Part shown: piece after piece, positions 36,240-47,153 of the stretch
How the letters are laid out: each line of letters starts with the position of its first letter
Position numbering within the stretch: the stretch's first letter is position 1
Assembly: GCA_963708805.1 (NCBI GenBank)
Contig: CAVPUA010000003.1
Coordinates: 2,418,001-2,482,000, forward strand
Direction of reading: 5' to 3'
DNA from: CAVPUA01 sp963708805
GTDB lineage: Bacteria > Actinomycetota > Actinomycetes > Mycobacteriales > Jatrophihabitantaceae
DNA: 64,000 bases
Notes under the pieces: model-generated
The model's database searches: none
What the model saw: only the letters and a program-made list of their open reading frames with translations
Told to the model about the DNA's origin: nothing
Program-made: the position numbers and the translations under genes

Positions 36240-36737
36240 GTGGCCCAGCACGCCGGGCAGTCGGAAGACCCGAACACGTCGAACGTGACATCGACTCGGG
36301 ACCACTTCGTGGTTGCCGCGATCGACTTTCACCGAACGCGCATCTACCCGATAGTCAGCGGGGACGACGGGTCGCCTGAGCTGGTCGCGGATGTCGATCC
36401 TGAGGGCCACTCGCAGGAGATCGCCCACAAGGCAGGGAACCCGGACGGCAACTACGAAGCCGGCAATCCTGAGTACTGGCGAGAGATCACCGACGCGCTG
36501 CGTCCGGCGCGGTCGATCCTGCTGCTGGGGCACGGCAACGGCAAGGCGAACGCGTCGCACCAGTGGGTGGCCTACGTCGAGAAGCACGACCACGATGTGG
36601 CGGCCAAGGTCGTCGCCGACATACGCGCGGACATCGACAACCTCACCACCGGCGAGGTGCTGGCCCAGGCCCGGCACTACTTCGAGCTGGATCCGCAGCG
36701 CTATCACGGACGCGACCCGGGCACACCGCTTCAATAG
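36240..36737 (+). CDS. Small hypothetical protein with eRF1-domain-like motifs
   Basis: 165 residues from GTG 36240 (GAGGAG site). The sequence FVVAAIDFHRTRIYPIVSGDD, then ARSILLLGHGNGKANASHQW and a helix TTGEVLAQARHYFE recalls the eRF1/Pelota-like domain of small bacterial baeRF or host-attachment-type proteins that often lie near stress genes. No signal or membrane segment. It lies 56 nt after the tautomerase gene on the same strand and 86 nt before the convergent tRNA-Leu. Function unknown; the fold suggestion is moderate at best. Confidence 0.6.
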   Translation: MAQHAGQSEDPNTSNVTSTRDHFVVAAIDFHRTRIYPIVSGDDGSPELVADVDPEGHSQEIAHKAGNPDGNYEAGNPEYWREITDALRPARSILLLGHGNGKANASHQWVAYVEKHDHDVAAKVVADIRADIDNLTTGEVLAQARHYFELDPQRYHGRDPGTPLQ

Positions 36738-36823
36738 CCCGTCCGACTCGAGGTGCTCCGACGGGCGGGCCGTGGACCAGCGAATCGGCCCGAGGGCGTT
36801 CCGCCGCAGCCCAATGAAGAGGT

Positions 36824-36910
36824 TGGTGTCCGAGGGGGGACTTGAACCCCCACGCCCGTTAAGGGCACTAGCACCTCAAGCTAGCGCGTCTGCCATTCCG
36901 CCACCCGGAC
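36824..36910 (-). tRNA. tRNA-Leu (anticodon GAG)
   Basis: The 87-nt minus-strand sequence folds into acceptor arms GTCCGGG/CTCGGAC (one G-U pair), D-arm, anticodon stem CTAGC/GCTAG with loop TTGAGGT giving anticodon GAG, a long variable arm (TGCCCTTAACGGGCGT) typical of leucine tRNAs, and T-arm GGGGGTTCAAGTCCCCC. The 3' CCA is encoded, preceded by discriminator A. Confidence 0.95.
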
Positions 36911-37032
36911 GAGTGCCTCGAAGAGTCTAGCCCATACCGATGGAGGCCCTTCGGATGCGCTGAGTTACCCTGACGCACAGCGACACACAAAAAACTGACA
37001 CGGCTTGCTGGCTTTTCGGGTGTGGTGTTCGC

Positions 37033-37106
37033 TAAGATTCAGGTGAACTGCACAAGGGGCGAATCGCAATTCTCGGCTCTCCGGCCGGGGTTGTCCCCTT
37101 CTTGTG
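37033..37106 (+). promoter_or_regulatory. Promoter -10 and structured leader of the surface-protein gene
   Basis: A -10-like TAAGAT (37033-37038) precedes a ~90-nt leader. CACAAG plus GGG (37051-37059) can pair with CCC and CTTGTG (37095-37106) across an interior of ~35 nt, closing most of the leader in one stem. It matches no riboswitch class I recognise. Confidence 0.35.
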
Positions 37107-37132
37107 CGCCGACTCCTCGTGGAAGGCCACCG

Positions 37133-38079
37133 ATGGCTGACAGCTTGACCCGGGGAAGGGCACGCATAGCTTTGGCGTGCGCTTCGCTGGGCGTGGTTGC
37201 GCTACTCGGGTTTTTGTCCGCGCCCGCCGCGGGCGCGACCGGCCTGACCGGTAACCATCACCACGGCCCGGCGCCGTCACTCACCTCGACGATCGAGATG
37301 TCGACCTCGCCCGCACCGTGGACGAGCGGTCACCCGTCCGACACCACCAGCAATCAACCGACCGCGCCGACGCGTTCTCATTCGCATGGTCCGCGACCGA
37401 CCGGTTCGGTCACCACGACGACTTCGGTGACGACCTCCGACACGGGTTCGGCGACGACGTCGGTCACCGGCTCGGCGACGACGTCGGCAACCGGGACGGC
37501 CACCGATTCCGGTTCGGCCACGAGTTCGGCGACGAGCACCGCAACCACGAGCGAGTCCGCGTCCACCAGCACCTCGGCCAGTGCCAGCTCCAGCGGCACA
37601 AGGTGATCATCAACTCGCGCCCGCCGGGCGGCGGGTCGTCCTCGGCGTCGACCTCGACCGGATCGACCGTCACGGCGCCGTCCAGCCCGAGCACGGCGGC
37701 CGACTCGCCGACCCCGTCGGCCGCGCCGACGACCCCGGCCGCGCAACCCACGGCCAAGCCGACGACGGCGGCCGCGAACGTCAACCGCGCGGCACGCACG
37801 CCCAGTGCTACGGCAACCACGAGCGCCCCCGTCGCGACCAACCAGTCCTCGGCGGGTGTTCTTCCGGTGCCCGTCGCGAGTGACTCGTCGACGTCGTCGG
37901 CGGTGGCGGCGCCGACGTCGCCCTCGAAACCCGACAACACCTCCGGCCAGGCGCTGGTCGATCTCGGCACCAAGCCGATCCTCGGTCTGGGCGCGCCGTG
38001 GCTGCTCGCCATCGCCGTCGCCGCCTTCGGCCTCGCGGTGACGGCCATCGTCGGACTCGGCGGCCGACGCGCCCACTGA
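37133..38079 (+). CDS. Secreted Ser/Thr-rich surface protein with C-terminal membrane anchor (frameshifted)
   Basis: About 315 residues once one missing base near 37600 is restored. Signal peptide residues 1-36 (IALACASLGVVALLGFLSA, cleavage near AAGA). Residues ~85-155 are short Ser/Thr/Gly repeats (SVTTSDTGSATTSVTGSATT), and the next ~100 are Pro/Thr/Ala/Ser-rich, a mucin-like stalk probably O-mannosylated. A helix PWLLAIAVAAFGLAVTAIVG and GGRRAH end the chain; no LPxTG motif is present, so anchoring is by membrane helix. A GGAAGG site precedes ATG 37133. No enzymatic domain. Repeat-rich sequence makes indels here plausible as real phase variation or as error. Confidence 0.7.
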
Positions 38080-38144
38080 CGCGTCCGGCCCTCTTCTTTC
38101 TGGCCCGAACCACCCGCGTCCTCTCGCGGTGGTAGGAACGACCA

Positions 38145-39451
38145 ATGAGCAGCAACCCGCCGGTGACCGCGCAGGACGAGGTCGTCGACCTTCTTCGTGA
38201 CCTGATCCGCTTCAACACGTCCAACCCGACGCATCCCGAGCGGCCGGCCGCCGAGTGGGTGGCGGCCAAGCTCGACGAGGTCGGCATCGAGTCGACGATC
38301 TACGAATCCGAGCCGGGCCGGGCGTCGGTCGTCGCGCGCGATCGAGGGCAGCGACTCCAGCCGCGCTCCGCTGCTCATCCACGGCCACCTCGACGTCGTC
38401 CCGGCCGACGCGGCGGAGTGGTCGGTCGACCCGTTCGCGGCCGAGAGTTCGCGACGGCTTCGTGTGGGGGCGGGGCGCGGTCGACATGAAGGACATGGAC
38501 GCGATGACGCTGGCCGTCATCCGCGACTGGGCCCGCACCGGGCGCAAACCTCCGCGCGACATCGTGCTGGCCTTCGTCGCCGACGAGGAGGCGGGCGGCG
38601 TGCACGGCGCGCACTGGCTCGTCGACAATCACCCCGAGCTGTTCGCCGACTGCACCGAGGCGATCAGCGAGGTCGGCGGCTTCAGCGTGTCGATGGGGTC
38701 CGATCTTCGCCTCTATCCGATCCAGACCGCCGAGAAGGGCCTGGGCTGGCTGCGGTTGCGCGCCGAGGGGCGGCCCGGCCACGGGTCGATGCTGCACGAC
38801 GACAACGCGGTCACCCGGCTGGCCGCGGCGGTGACCCGGGTCGGCGAATACGAGTTCCCGATCACCGTGACCGACTCGGTGCGGCGCTTCCTCGAATCGA
38901 TCGCCGAGATCACCGGGCTGGACATCGACCCCGACAACCCCGAGCCCGCGCTGAGCAAGCTCGGCGCGATGGCCCGCATGATCGGCGCGACGCTGCGCAA
39001 CACCGCCAACCCGACGATGCTCGACGCCGGCTACAAGGCCAACGTCATTCCCTCCAAGGCCGAGGCGATCATCGACACCCGCTTCCTGCCCGGCCAGGAA
39101 GAGATCCTGCTGGCCAAGATCGACGAGCTGATCGGCGAAGGCGTGACTCGCGAGTGGGCGGCCCGCGACATCGCGGTCGAGACGTCCTTCGACGGTGCGG
39201 TGGTCGACGCGATGTCGGCCGCGCTCAAGGCCGAGGACCCGAACGCGCACCCGGTTCCGTACCTGATGAGCGGCGGCACCGACGCGAAGTCCTTCTCCAC
39301 GCTGGGCATTCGCTGCTTCGGCTTCGCGCCGTTGCGACTACCACCCGACCTCGACTTCACCGCGCTGTTCCACGGCATCGACGAGCGCGTTCCGGTCGAC
39401 GGCCTCGAGTTCGGAGTTCGGGTGCTCGACCGGTTCCTGTCCAACTGCTGA
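38145..39451 (+). CDS. M20/M25/M40-family metallopeptidase (frameshifted)
   Basis: About 434 residues; two extra bases near 38343 and 38447. Zinc-site motifs are intact: LLIHGHLDVVPA, WGRGAVDMKD, VADEEAGGVHGAHW and the late HGIDERVPV with the terminal ligand His. The dimerisation domain lies between. The family cleaves dipeptides, N-acyl amino acids or carbamoyl compounds in the cytoplasm. The stop is 1 nt before the GTG of the DNA ligase gene, so the two form a unit, although no functional link is obvious. Confidence 0.88.
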
Positions 39452-39452
39452 C

Positions 39453-40957
39453 GTGCTGCTCGAGCAGGTGGCCGCGGCGTCCGCTGCCGTGGCGGCGGAG
39501 AGTTCACGGCTGACCAAGATCAACTCACTGGCCGAGCTGCTGGCCGGTGCCGACGAACCGGCCCTCGTCGTGTCGTGGTTGTCGGGGGAGCTGCCCCAAC
39601 GCCAGATCGGCGTCGGCTACGCCGCACTGCGCTCGACGCCCGATCCGGCGACCACGGCGACCCTCACCGTCACCGCGGTGAACGAGACCTTCGACCTGAT
39701 CAAGTCGAGCAGTGGCGCCGGGTCGCAGGCCCGGCGGCGCGAGCTGCTGATGTCGATCTTCGCCGCGGCCACCGACGTCGAGCAGAGATTCCTGCGGGGA
39801 CTGCTCTCCGGCGATCTTCGGCAGGGGGCCCTCGCCGGCGTGATGACCGCCGCCATCGCCACGGCGTCGGGACTGCCCCTCGACGGCGTGCGGCGGGCGG
39901 CGATGTTGCGCGGTGACCTCTCGGTCGTGGCGGCCGCGGCGCTCGGCGGTGACGACGATCCGCTCGCCGCGTTCACCCTCCAGGTCGGCCGGCCGATCGG
40001 TCCGATGCTGGCCCAGACGGCGTCCGATCCGGTCGGACGCACTGCAGAAGCTCGGCGGGATCGCCGCGTTCGAATGGAAGCTCGACGGCGCGCGCGTCCA
40101 GATCCATCGCGACGGTGACGAGGTGTCGATCTTCACCCGCAGTCTCGACGACGTGACGGCGCGGCTGCCCGACATCGTCGCGATGGTGCGTGCGTTGCCG
40201 GCGCAGAACCTGATCCTGGACGGCGAGGCGATCGCCCTGCGCCCCGACGGCCGTCCGCTGCCGTTCCAGGTCACCGCATCGCGTCTCGGATCGAAGCAGG
40301 GTTCGGCCGCGCTGACCGCGATGATCTTCGACCTGCTGCATCTGGACGGGCGTGACCTGCTCGACGACACCGCCGAGCACCGCCGCAGCGTGCTCGAATC
40401 GGTCGTGCCCGAGCAGCTGCGCACGCCTCGACTCGTCACCGACGACGCCGCCCAGGCCCAGGCGTTCCTCGACGCGGCGCTCGCTCAGGGCCACGAGGGC
40501 GTTGTCGCCAAGTCACTCGTCGCGCCCTACGAAGCCGGGCGTCGCGGAGCGGGCTGGCTCAAGATCAAGCCGGTGCACACGCTCGACCTGGTCGTACTCG
40601 CGGTCGAACACGGTTCTGGTCGTCGTCGCGGAACGCTCTCGAACATCCACCTCGGGGCGCGTAACCCCGAGGGCGGATTCGTCATGCTCGGCAAGACGTT
40701 CAAGGGCATGACGGACGCCATGCTGGCCTGGCAGACCGAGCGCTTCACCGAACTCGCGAACGGGCCGACCGACGGCTGGGTCGTCGAACTGCGACCCGAA
40801 CAGGTCGTCGAGATCGCGTTCGACGGCGTGCAGCGGTCAACGCGCTATCCGGGCGGCGTCGCGCTGCGCTTCGCCCGGGTGATCCGGTACCGCGACGACA
40901 AGCCCGCCGAGCGAGGCCGACACGATCGAGACGGTGCGCTCGTATCTAGCGGGGTAG
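39453..40957 (+). CDS. ligB: ATP-dependent DNA ligase, LigB-like (frameshifted)
   Basis: About 500 residues; extra bases near 40036 and 40913. The nucleotidyl-lysine motif I is in FEWKLDGARVQIHRDG; motif III (FDLLHLDGRDLL), motif IV (HEGVVAKSL) and motif V (GWLKIKPVHTLDLVV) follow, then an OB fold. The N-terminal ~200 residues form the DNA-binding domain. It joins nicks using ATP; the mycobacterial homologue LigB is a non-essential accessory ligase. The 3' end overlaps the convergent DUF5703 gene by 12 nt. Start GTG 39453 is 1 nt after the peptidase stop. Confidence 0.9.
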
Positions 40958-41167
40958 TACCGGCAGAGGCAGCGCGTTCGGACGGCGCTTGCGACGCAGC
41001 CACACCCGTCGTGTGCCGTCGGCGTAGCGCAGCACCCGGGCCAGTTCCCAGCCGCCGTACTCGGCGTGCAAGGACAGCTGCACCGCGGCGTTGACGCGCG
41101 TCACCTCGGCCGGGATGCGCAGCGGCGCGTACTCCCAGTCGGGATCAGCGCTCGTCGGGTCGGCCAC
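40946..41167 (-). CDS. DUF5703 family small protein
   Basis: 73 residues: DWEYAPLRIPAEVTRVNAAV, then LHAEYGGWELARVLRYADGT and RRVWLRRK. This short basic protein family is found across actinobacteria with no known function; the HAEYGxWELAR motif is the diagnostic stretch. No signal peptide. It lies between the ligase and the helicase, both DNA enzymes, but its stop is in a convergent overlap with the ligase, so cotranscription with the ligase is excluded. Confidence 0.8.
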   Translation of the reverse strand: MADPTSADPDWEYAPLRIPAEVTRVNAAVQLSLHAEYGGWELARVLRYADGTRRVWLRRKRRPNALPLPVLPR

Positions 41168-41207
41168 GCGGTCTATTGAACCGCGCCCGGCCGTGAGACG
41201 CGATCAC

Positions 41208-43145
41208 CTAGTCCGAAACGGCGGCATGCAGGGCCCGAATCAGGTCGGTGCGCCGCGGCTTGCTGCCGACCGCGCGAACCGCGTGGACGAGGCGCGGACC
41301 GGCCGCGTGGACGATCGACAGGTGGCGCTGGGCCCGCGTCAGCGCCGTGTAGACGAGCGGACGCGACAGCAACCCGCCGGCCTCGGGCGACAGCACCACC
41401 ACGACCGCCGGGAACTCCGAGCCCTGCGCCCGGTGGACGGTGATCGCCCAGCCGTGGGTCAGGTCGGCCAGCGCCTTGCCCTTGACCTCGGCCGGTCCGG
41501 AGGCGAACTCGACCGTCACCGTGCCGTCGCCGGCCACGGCGGTGACCGTGCCCACCTCGCCGTTGGCGTACCCGAACGGCGCGGCCTCCAGATGGTTCGC
41601 CGTCGCGACCACCCGATCACCGGCGTCGAAGCGCCCACCGCGGCCACCCGGGTTCAGTTTGGCCTTCAGCACAGCGTTCAGCGCCTGCGTGCCGCGCATC
41701 GCCGCGGTGGACGGCCGTGACCACCTGCACCTGCTCGGCCGGGATGCCGAGCGCGCGCGGAATCGAGTCGGTGACGAGCTGCACGACGCGGTGGGCCGCC
41801 TCGGCCGAGGTCGCGCGCCGCGATCACGACGACCTCGCGCGTCGGGTCGTCGACCTCGGGCAGAACGCCCGTCGCGCACACCGGCCGCGACCCGCGCGAT
41901 CGTTCCGCCCTCGGCGTGGCGATACAGGGTGGTCAGCTCGGTGGTCGGCACGACGCCGGCGTCGATCACGTCGCCGAGCACCCGTCCCGGCCCGATCGAG
42001 GGCAGCTGGGCCGCGTCGCCGACCAGGACGAGGTGGGTCCCGTCGGCGCACGCCTCGAAGCAGGGCCTCGGCCAGTTCGGCATCGAGCATCGACGCCTCG
42101 TCGACCACGACGACGTCCTCGTCCAGCGGCTCGTCGGCGCCGCGGGCGAAGCCGCCGGTGAACGACAGCTCCTCGCCGTCCTGTCGGGCCTGCGCACCGA
42201 GCAGCCGGTGGATCGTCGAGGCCGGGACTGCCGCACAGCTCCTCCAGCCGCTTGGCGGCGCGGCCGGTCGGCGCGGCCAGCGCGACCGTCGAGCCCGGCC
42301 TTCTCGGCCAGCGTGACGATCGTCGCGACCGTTCGGCTCTTGCCGGTGCCCGGGCCGCCGGTCAGCACGCTGACGCCCGACTGCAGGGCGGCCGCGACGG
42401 CGCCGCGCTGCGCCTCGTCGAAGGTGCGGCAGCGCCGCCTTGCGCGTCTTGATCGGCTCCGCGGTCGCCAGCAGCCGGGCGATCGATTCGGCGATCGACG
42501 ACTCGGCGCGCATCGGGCCAGCGCGAGGCCGAGGCCGCCCGATCGCCGATCGTCACTCGAATCGCCGACTGCCGGCCGGCACGACCGCGGCGTCGACCGC
42601 GGCGCCCGCCGCGTCGCGCACCCCGAACTCGGCCAGCGCCGACGACGACTTCCGCCTGCGGCGGTGAGCGTGTGTCCGTCGCGGGCCTCGCGACCGAGGA
42701 CGTAGGCGACCAGGCCGCGGCCGCGCCGCTCGTCGTCGCCGCTGACGCCCGGGGATCGCCAGCCGCGCGACCCGGTCGACCTCGTCCGGCGTCAGCCCGG
42801 GAACCGACAGCAGCGTCCACGGATCGTCGCGCACCAGGCGCGGCGCCGCCGCGCCGAAGCCGTCGACGACCCGGCGGGCGACCCGGGCGTCGAGACCGGC
42901 CGGAACCAGCAGCTCGACGAGCGAATAGACCGGCTCGGCCGCGATGAACGACGAGCGCAGCCGCCCGGCGCGGGTCGGCCCGACCTTGGGCAGCGTCGCC
43001 AGCTTCGTCGACCGTGACGTCGGCCGGCGAGTGGATCTCGGCGTCGGCCAGCGCGCCGGCGAGCGACCCGGCCCAGCCCGGGCCACAGACCGGCCGCGGC
43101 GAAGGCGGCGAACACCGGGTCGGACGGCGTAGCGGGAGCAGTCAA
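41208..43145 (-). CDS. RecD-like ATP-dependent DNA helicase (heavily frameshifted)
   Basis: About 640 residues if a dozen extra bases are removed; the most broken gene in the window. In order: helix-hairpin-helix repeats (VATLPKVGPTRAGRL, SVPGLTPDEVDRVARL), Walker A VLTGGPGTGKSRTVAT, motif II VVVVDEASMLD, VLVGDAAQLPSIGPG, and near the C-terminus THGWAITVHRAQGSEFPAVV with VYTALTRAQRHL, the UvrD-type motifs V and VI. This is the RecD2-like layout: a 5'-3' helicase acting in replication and repair outside RecBCD. The start is uncertain (TTG 43145 is the first possible). Downstream of the aldo/keto reductase by 3 nt. Confidence 0.82.
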
Positions 43146-43148
43146 CGA

Positions 43149-44143
43149 TCAGGACTCAGCGCAGGCGGACGGGTAGTTCTCGGGGTAGCCGAGCAGGGGA
43201 GCGGACACGTCGTCGAGCGCGTCGCGGATCTCGACCGGAAGTTCCAGCGACTGGGCGGCGATGGCCGCCGTGAGCTGTCCGAGCGTGCGGGCGCCGACGA
43301 TCGGGCACGTCACCCCGGGCTGGTCGCGGACCCAGGCCAGCGCGACCGCGAGCGGACTGGTGGCCAGGCCCTCGGCCGCCGTGGCGACCGCCTCGACGAC
43401 GCCGGCCAGCTCCGCGCGCCGGTACTGGGCCAGGTTGCGGCGCCCGTTCGCCGCCGCGCGAGTCGGCCGGAACTCCGCCGCGGTACTTGCCGGTCAGGAC
43501 GCCGCCGCCGAGCGGTGAGTAGGCCAGGATGCCCGAGCCCGGCCGCGGCACAGGCCGGGACGACCTCACGTTCGACGCCGCGCTCGAGCAGCGAGTAGCT
43601 GACCTGGTTCGTCACCAGGGGCGCCCGGCCGGGCACGGCCCGCTGCCAGGCCGGCGGCCTGCGGCGGTGCGCCAGCCGGAGTAGTTCGAGACGCCGACGT
43701 AGCGGGCCTTCCCGCTCGCGACCGCCGAGTCCAGCGCGCCGAGCGTCTCCTCGAACGGCACGCCGTCGTCGGGGACGTGCACCTGCCAGAGGTCGACGTG
43801 GTCGATCATCAGCCGGCGCAGCGACGCGTCCAGATCCCGCAGCAGGCCGCCCCGCGACGCGTCGATGCGGAGTCGTCGCTCGCCGCGGTGGAAGCCGCCC
43901 TTGGTGGCGATCGACGAGCTCGTCGCGGGGGATCACGTCGGCGAGCAGCTGGCCGAGGATCTCCTCGGAATGGCCCGCCGGCGTAGGAAGTGGCGGTGTC
44001 GACCAGCAGGCCGCCCGCGTCATGGAACGCGACCAGCTGGGCGGCGGCCTCGTCGGCGTCGGTCTCGCGCCCCCAGGTCATCGTCCCCAGGCCCGAGGCT
44101 CGACACCGTCAGCCCGCTGCGCGCCCGCGCGTCGCAACTCCAC
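43149..44143 (-). CDS. Aldo/keto reductase (frameshifted)
   Basis: About 329 residues; at least five extra bases, the clearest near 43470, 43655, 43905, 43985 and 44100. Fragments show LGTMTWGRETDADEA, DTATSYAGG (the catalytic Asp/Tyr region), DHVDLWQVHVPDDGVPFEET, ARYVGVSNYSGW and LGILAYSPLGGGVLTGKYRG, all landmarks of the AKR TIM barrel with NADPH. The C-terminus GYPENYPSACAES closes in front of the helicase gene. Substrate unknown; such proteins reduce aldehydes and ketones. Confidence 0.8.
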
Positions 44144-44243
44144 GGCTAGGAACCTAGCGTGTGCCACGGCCGCCCGTTGGTGCCGCGCGCGGGAGACCGC
44201 CGATACGTGAGGTAGTCGCTAAGGTTGGCCGCGTGGATGCCGC

Positions 44244-45100
44244 ATGACGCACAATCTCTCGTTGTTCCATTCAGTCATCTACGGCGTCGTGCAGGGCCTG
44301 ACCGAGTTCCTGCCCATCTCCTCGACCGGCCACTTGCGGATCGTCCAGGCCTGGCTCGACCCCGCCTACTCGGACAAGCAGAACCAAGCCGGGTTCACCG
44401 CGTTCACCGCCGTGATCCAGCTGGGCACCACCCTCGCCGTCGTGCTGTATTTCTGGCGCGAGTTGCTCCACATCACCGTGGCCTGGGCGCGCGGATTGGT
44501 CGACAAGTCGGTGCGCAGCTCCCTCGAGAGCCGAATGGGTTGGTACCTGATCGCGGCGACGATCCCGGTCGGCGTGATCGGCATGGTGCTGAGTCACCAG
44601 ATCGAGACGGGTGCGCGCAACCTCTGGTTCATCGCGATCGCGCTGATCGCGCTGGCGATCGTGCTGGCCGTCGCGGAACGGGTCGGCAAGCCGGTCACGA
44701 TCCGAGGAGGACCTCAACACGCGCGACGCCATCGTCGTCGGTCTGGCCCAGGCGGTGTCACTGGTTCCCGGCTCGTCACGCTCGGGCGTGACGATCACCG
44801 CGGGGCTCTTCCGCGGGCTCGATCGCGAGACCGCGGCCCGGTTCTCGTTCCTGCTCTCGATCCCGGCCGTCGTCCTGTCGGCGGGGTGGGAGGCGCGCAA
44901 GATCGGCGGGTCAGGTGCGCCCGGCGTCGGCATCACCGGCGTGGCGTTGATCATCGCGTTCGTCGTCGGGCCTGGCCTCGATCGCCTGGTTGATGCGCTT
45001 CCTCGGCAAGCACAGCACATGGATCTTCATCGGTTACCGCATCCTGCTCGGCATCCTGCTGATCGGGCTGCTGTCCAGCGGCGCCCTGTCGGCGACCTGA
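44244..45100 (+). CDS. uppP: Undecaprenyl-diphosphatase UppP/BacA (frameshifted)
   Basis: About 284 residues; extra bases near 44706 and 44972. The motif QGLTEFLPISSTGHLRI near residue 20 is the conserved BacA signature, with PGSSRSGVTITAG near residue 175 as the second catalytic half; multiple membrane helices. It recycles undecaprenyl pyrophosphate in cell-wall synthesis and gives bacitracin tolerance. First gene of the Rv2136c-like cluster; the phosphomutase gene starts 2 nt after its stop. Confidence 0.92.
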
Positions 45101-45102
45101 CG

Positions 45103-45796
45103 ATGTCGACCGTCCTGCTGGTCCGCCACGGGCTGACCGCGATGACCGGCCCGGTGCTGGCCGGGCGGACGCCCGGCCTGCACCTGGACGATCGCGGCCG
45201 CAAGCAGGCCGACGCCGTGGCCGCAGCGCATCGCCGTGCTCCCGCTGCGGGCCATCGTCACCAGCCCCCTCGATCGTTGCGCCGAGACCGCCGAGGCGAT
45301 CGCCGCCGCCCAACCGGCCGCGCTCGAACGACACGTCGACGAGCGCATCATCGAATGCCAGTACGGCGACTGGACGGGCAAGGCCATCAAGGACCTGGCC
45401 AAGGATCCGATGTGGAAGATCGTCCAGACCCAGCCGTCCGCGGCCCGGTTCCCCGGTGGCGAAACCCTCGTCGAGGTCTCGGCCCGCGCCATCGAGGCGA
45501 TCCGCGAATGGGACGCCACGCTCGGTGAGGACGCCATCTGGGTCGCCTGCAGCCACGGCGACGTGATCAAGGCCATCCTGGCCGACGCCCTGGGCCTGCA
45601 CCTCGACCAGTTCCAGCGAATCGTGGTCGATCCTTGCTCGGTCTCGGTTGTGCGCTACACCGCCACCCGGCCCTACGTCCTGCGCTCCAACGACATCGGC
45701 AGCTCGCTCGACGCGTTCGTCCCGCCCAAACGACGATCGCGCAAGCGATCGAGCGACGCCACCGTGGGCGGGGGCGCCGGCTCGGGAACGGTCTGA
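45103..45796 (+). CDS. MSMEG_4193-family phosphomutase (histidine phosphatase superfamily, frameshifted)
   Basis: About 230 residues; an extra base near 45232. The RHG motif is LLVRHGLTAM at residues 5-14, and the second His lies in WVACSHGDVIKAIL. Acidic catalytic position is in LVEVSARAIE region. The family is limited to actinobacteria and sits with uppP and mshC; the substrate is unknown. ATG 45103 overlaps nothing and lies 2 nt after uppP, so the pair is an operon that continues into DUF3090. Confidence 0.85.
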
Positions 45797-45836
45797 GACC
45801 CACGTCCTACCGGCGACGACTAGGCTGACAACCATC

Positions 45837-46402
45837 ATGGCGCGGCTGTTTCACCTCTTCGAACGCCCTCGACGTTTCGTTGCGGGCACTGTCGGTGTGC
45901 CCGGCGACCGCACCTTCTACCTGCAGGTGGCCGACGGTCCGCGCGTGGTGTCCGTGGCCCTGGAGAAGACGCAGGTCTCGGTTCTGGCCGATCGCATCGA
46001 ACAGCTGCTCGATGACATCGTGACGCGCACCGGCACGGCGCTGCCGGCCTCGGGCGAGCCGGACGTCGACGCCCTCGAGCAGCCGGTCGACGAGGAGTTT
46101 CGCGTCGGCGCGATGGGACTGGCCTGGGACGGCGACGAGGGGCTGGTCGTGATCGAGGCCCAGGCGCCCTCGGAGGACACCGACATCGCCGAAGCCACCC
46201 TGCTGGAAGACGTCGACGACGGACCGGATGCGGTTCGCGTGCGCATCGAGCCCGGCCGGGCCCGCGCCTTCGTGGCCGGGCGCGCAGCGTGGTGGCCGCG
46301 GGCCGACCGCCGTGCCCGCTCTGCGCGTTGCCGCTCGACCCGTCCGGGCATGTCTGCCCGCGTCAGAACGGATATCACCGCAGCAGCCCGCTCGGTCTCT
46401 AA
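45837..46402 (+). CDS. DUF3090 family protein (frameshifted)
   Basis: About 187 residues; two extra bases near 46280. MARLFHLFERPRRFVAGTVG and EKTQVSVLADRIEQLLDDI are typical. The C-terminus is a zinc-ribbon-like RPPCPLCALPLDPSGHVCPR with four cysteines. Function unknown; an actinobacterial partner of the SCO1664-family protein, whose start overlaps its TAA (TAATG). 40 nt downstream of the phosphomutase. Confidence 0.85.
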
Positions 46403-47153
46403 TGGCCAGCGAGCGCGATCTCACGCCCGCGCGGGATCTTCCCGTCGACGAGGCGATCATGCTGCTCACGGCCGGAACACTCGAGGTCGAGGGCCGACTG
46501 CTCGACGCGTCGAACGCCACGTTGTACTGCTCGGCCAGCCTGGACGGAGTGGTCGCCGCCTGCGTCTACAAGCCGGTGGCGGGGGAGCGGCCGCTGTGGG
46601 ACTTCCCCGACGGAACCCTGGCCGAGCGGGAGGTCGCCGCGTACGAGCTGTCGGCGCTGTCCGGCTGGAACATCGTGCCGCCGACGATCTATCGGGACGG
46701 CCCCCACGGCCCGGGAATGGTGCAGCTGTGGATCGACATGGACGAGTCGATCGACGTGATGGCGTTCGTCCGTCGTGGGCAGTCCGAACGGCTGCGCCAG
46801 ATCGCCGTGTACGACGCGGTCATCAACAATGCCGATCGCAAGGGCGGCCACCTGCTGCCGACCCGCGACGGCCGCGTCTACGGCGTGGATCACGGCGTGA
46901 CGTTCTCGGTCGAACCCAAGTTGCGCACGCTGTTGTGGCAGTGGGCGGGGCAACCCCTTCCCGAGGCCGAAGTCGATCGGCTGCGTGAGGTGCCGAGCCC
47001 TGCTCGACGGCGCCCTCGGCGAGCGGCTGCACGAGCTGCTGACCACGCGCGAGGTTCGACGCACGATCCGGCGGGTCGATCAGTTGCTGCGTAACGGCAA
47101 GCACCCCGAGCCGTCGCGGCGACTGGCCGGCTATTCCGTGGCCGCCGATGTAG
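46402..47153 (+). CDS. SCO1664-family protein (PI3/4-kinase-like, frameshifted)
   Basis: About 249 residues; extra bases near 47002 and 47117. VVAACVYKPVAGERPLWDFP, AVYDAVINNADRKGGHLL and VYGVDHGVTFSVEP resemble the kinase catalytic loop (NxDxxxxH) and Asp-His-Gly metal motif of PI3/4-kinase-like proteins; the kinase-like reading is established for the family fold but no activity is known. Ends WPAIPWPPM at TAG 47151. It overlaps the 3' end of the convergent SRPBCC gene. Confidence 0.82.

Noticed and set aside
41208..43145. A decayed helicase pseudogene
   Set aside because: All helicase motifs are intact and the breaks are single-base insertions like those in essential genes nearby.
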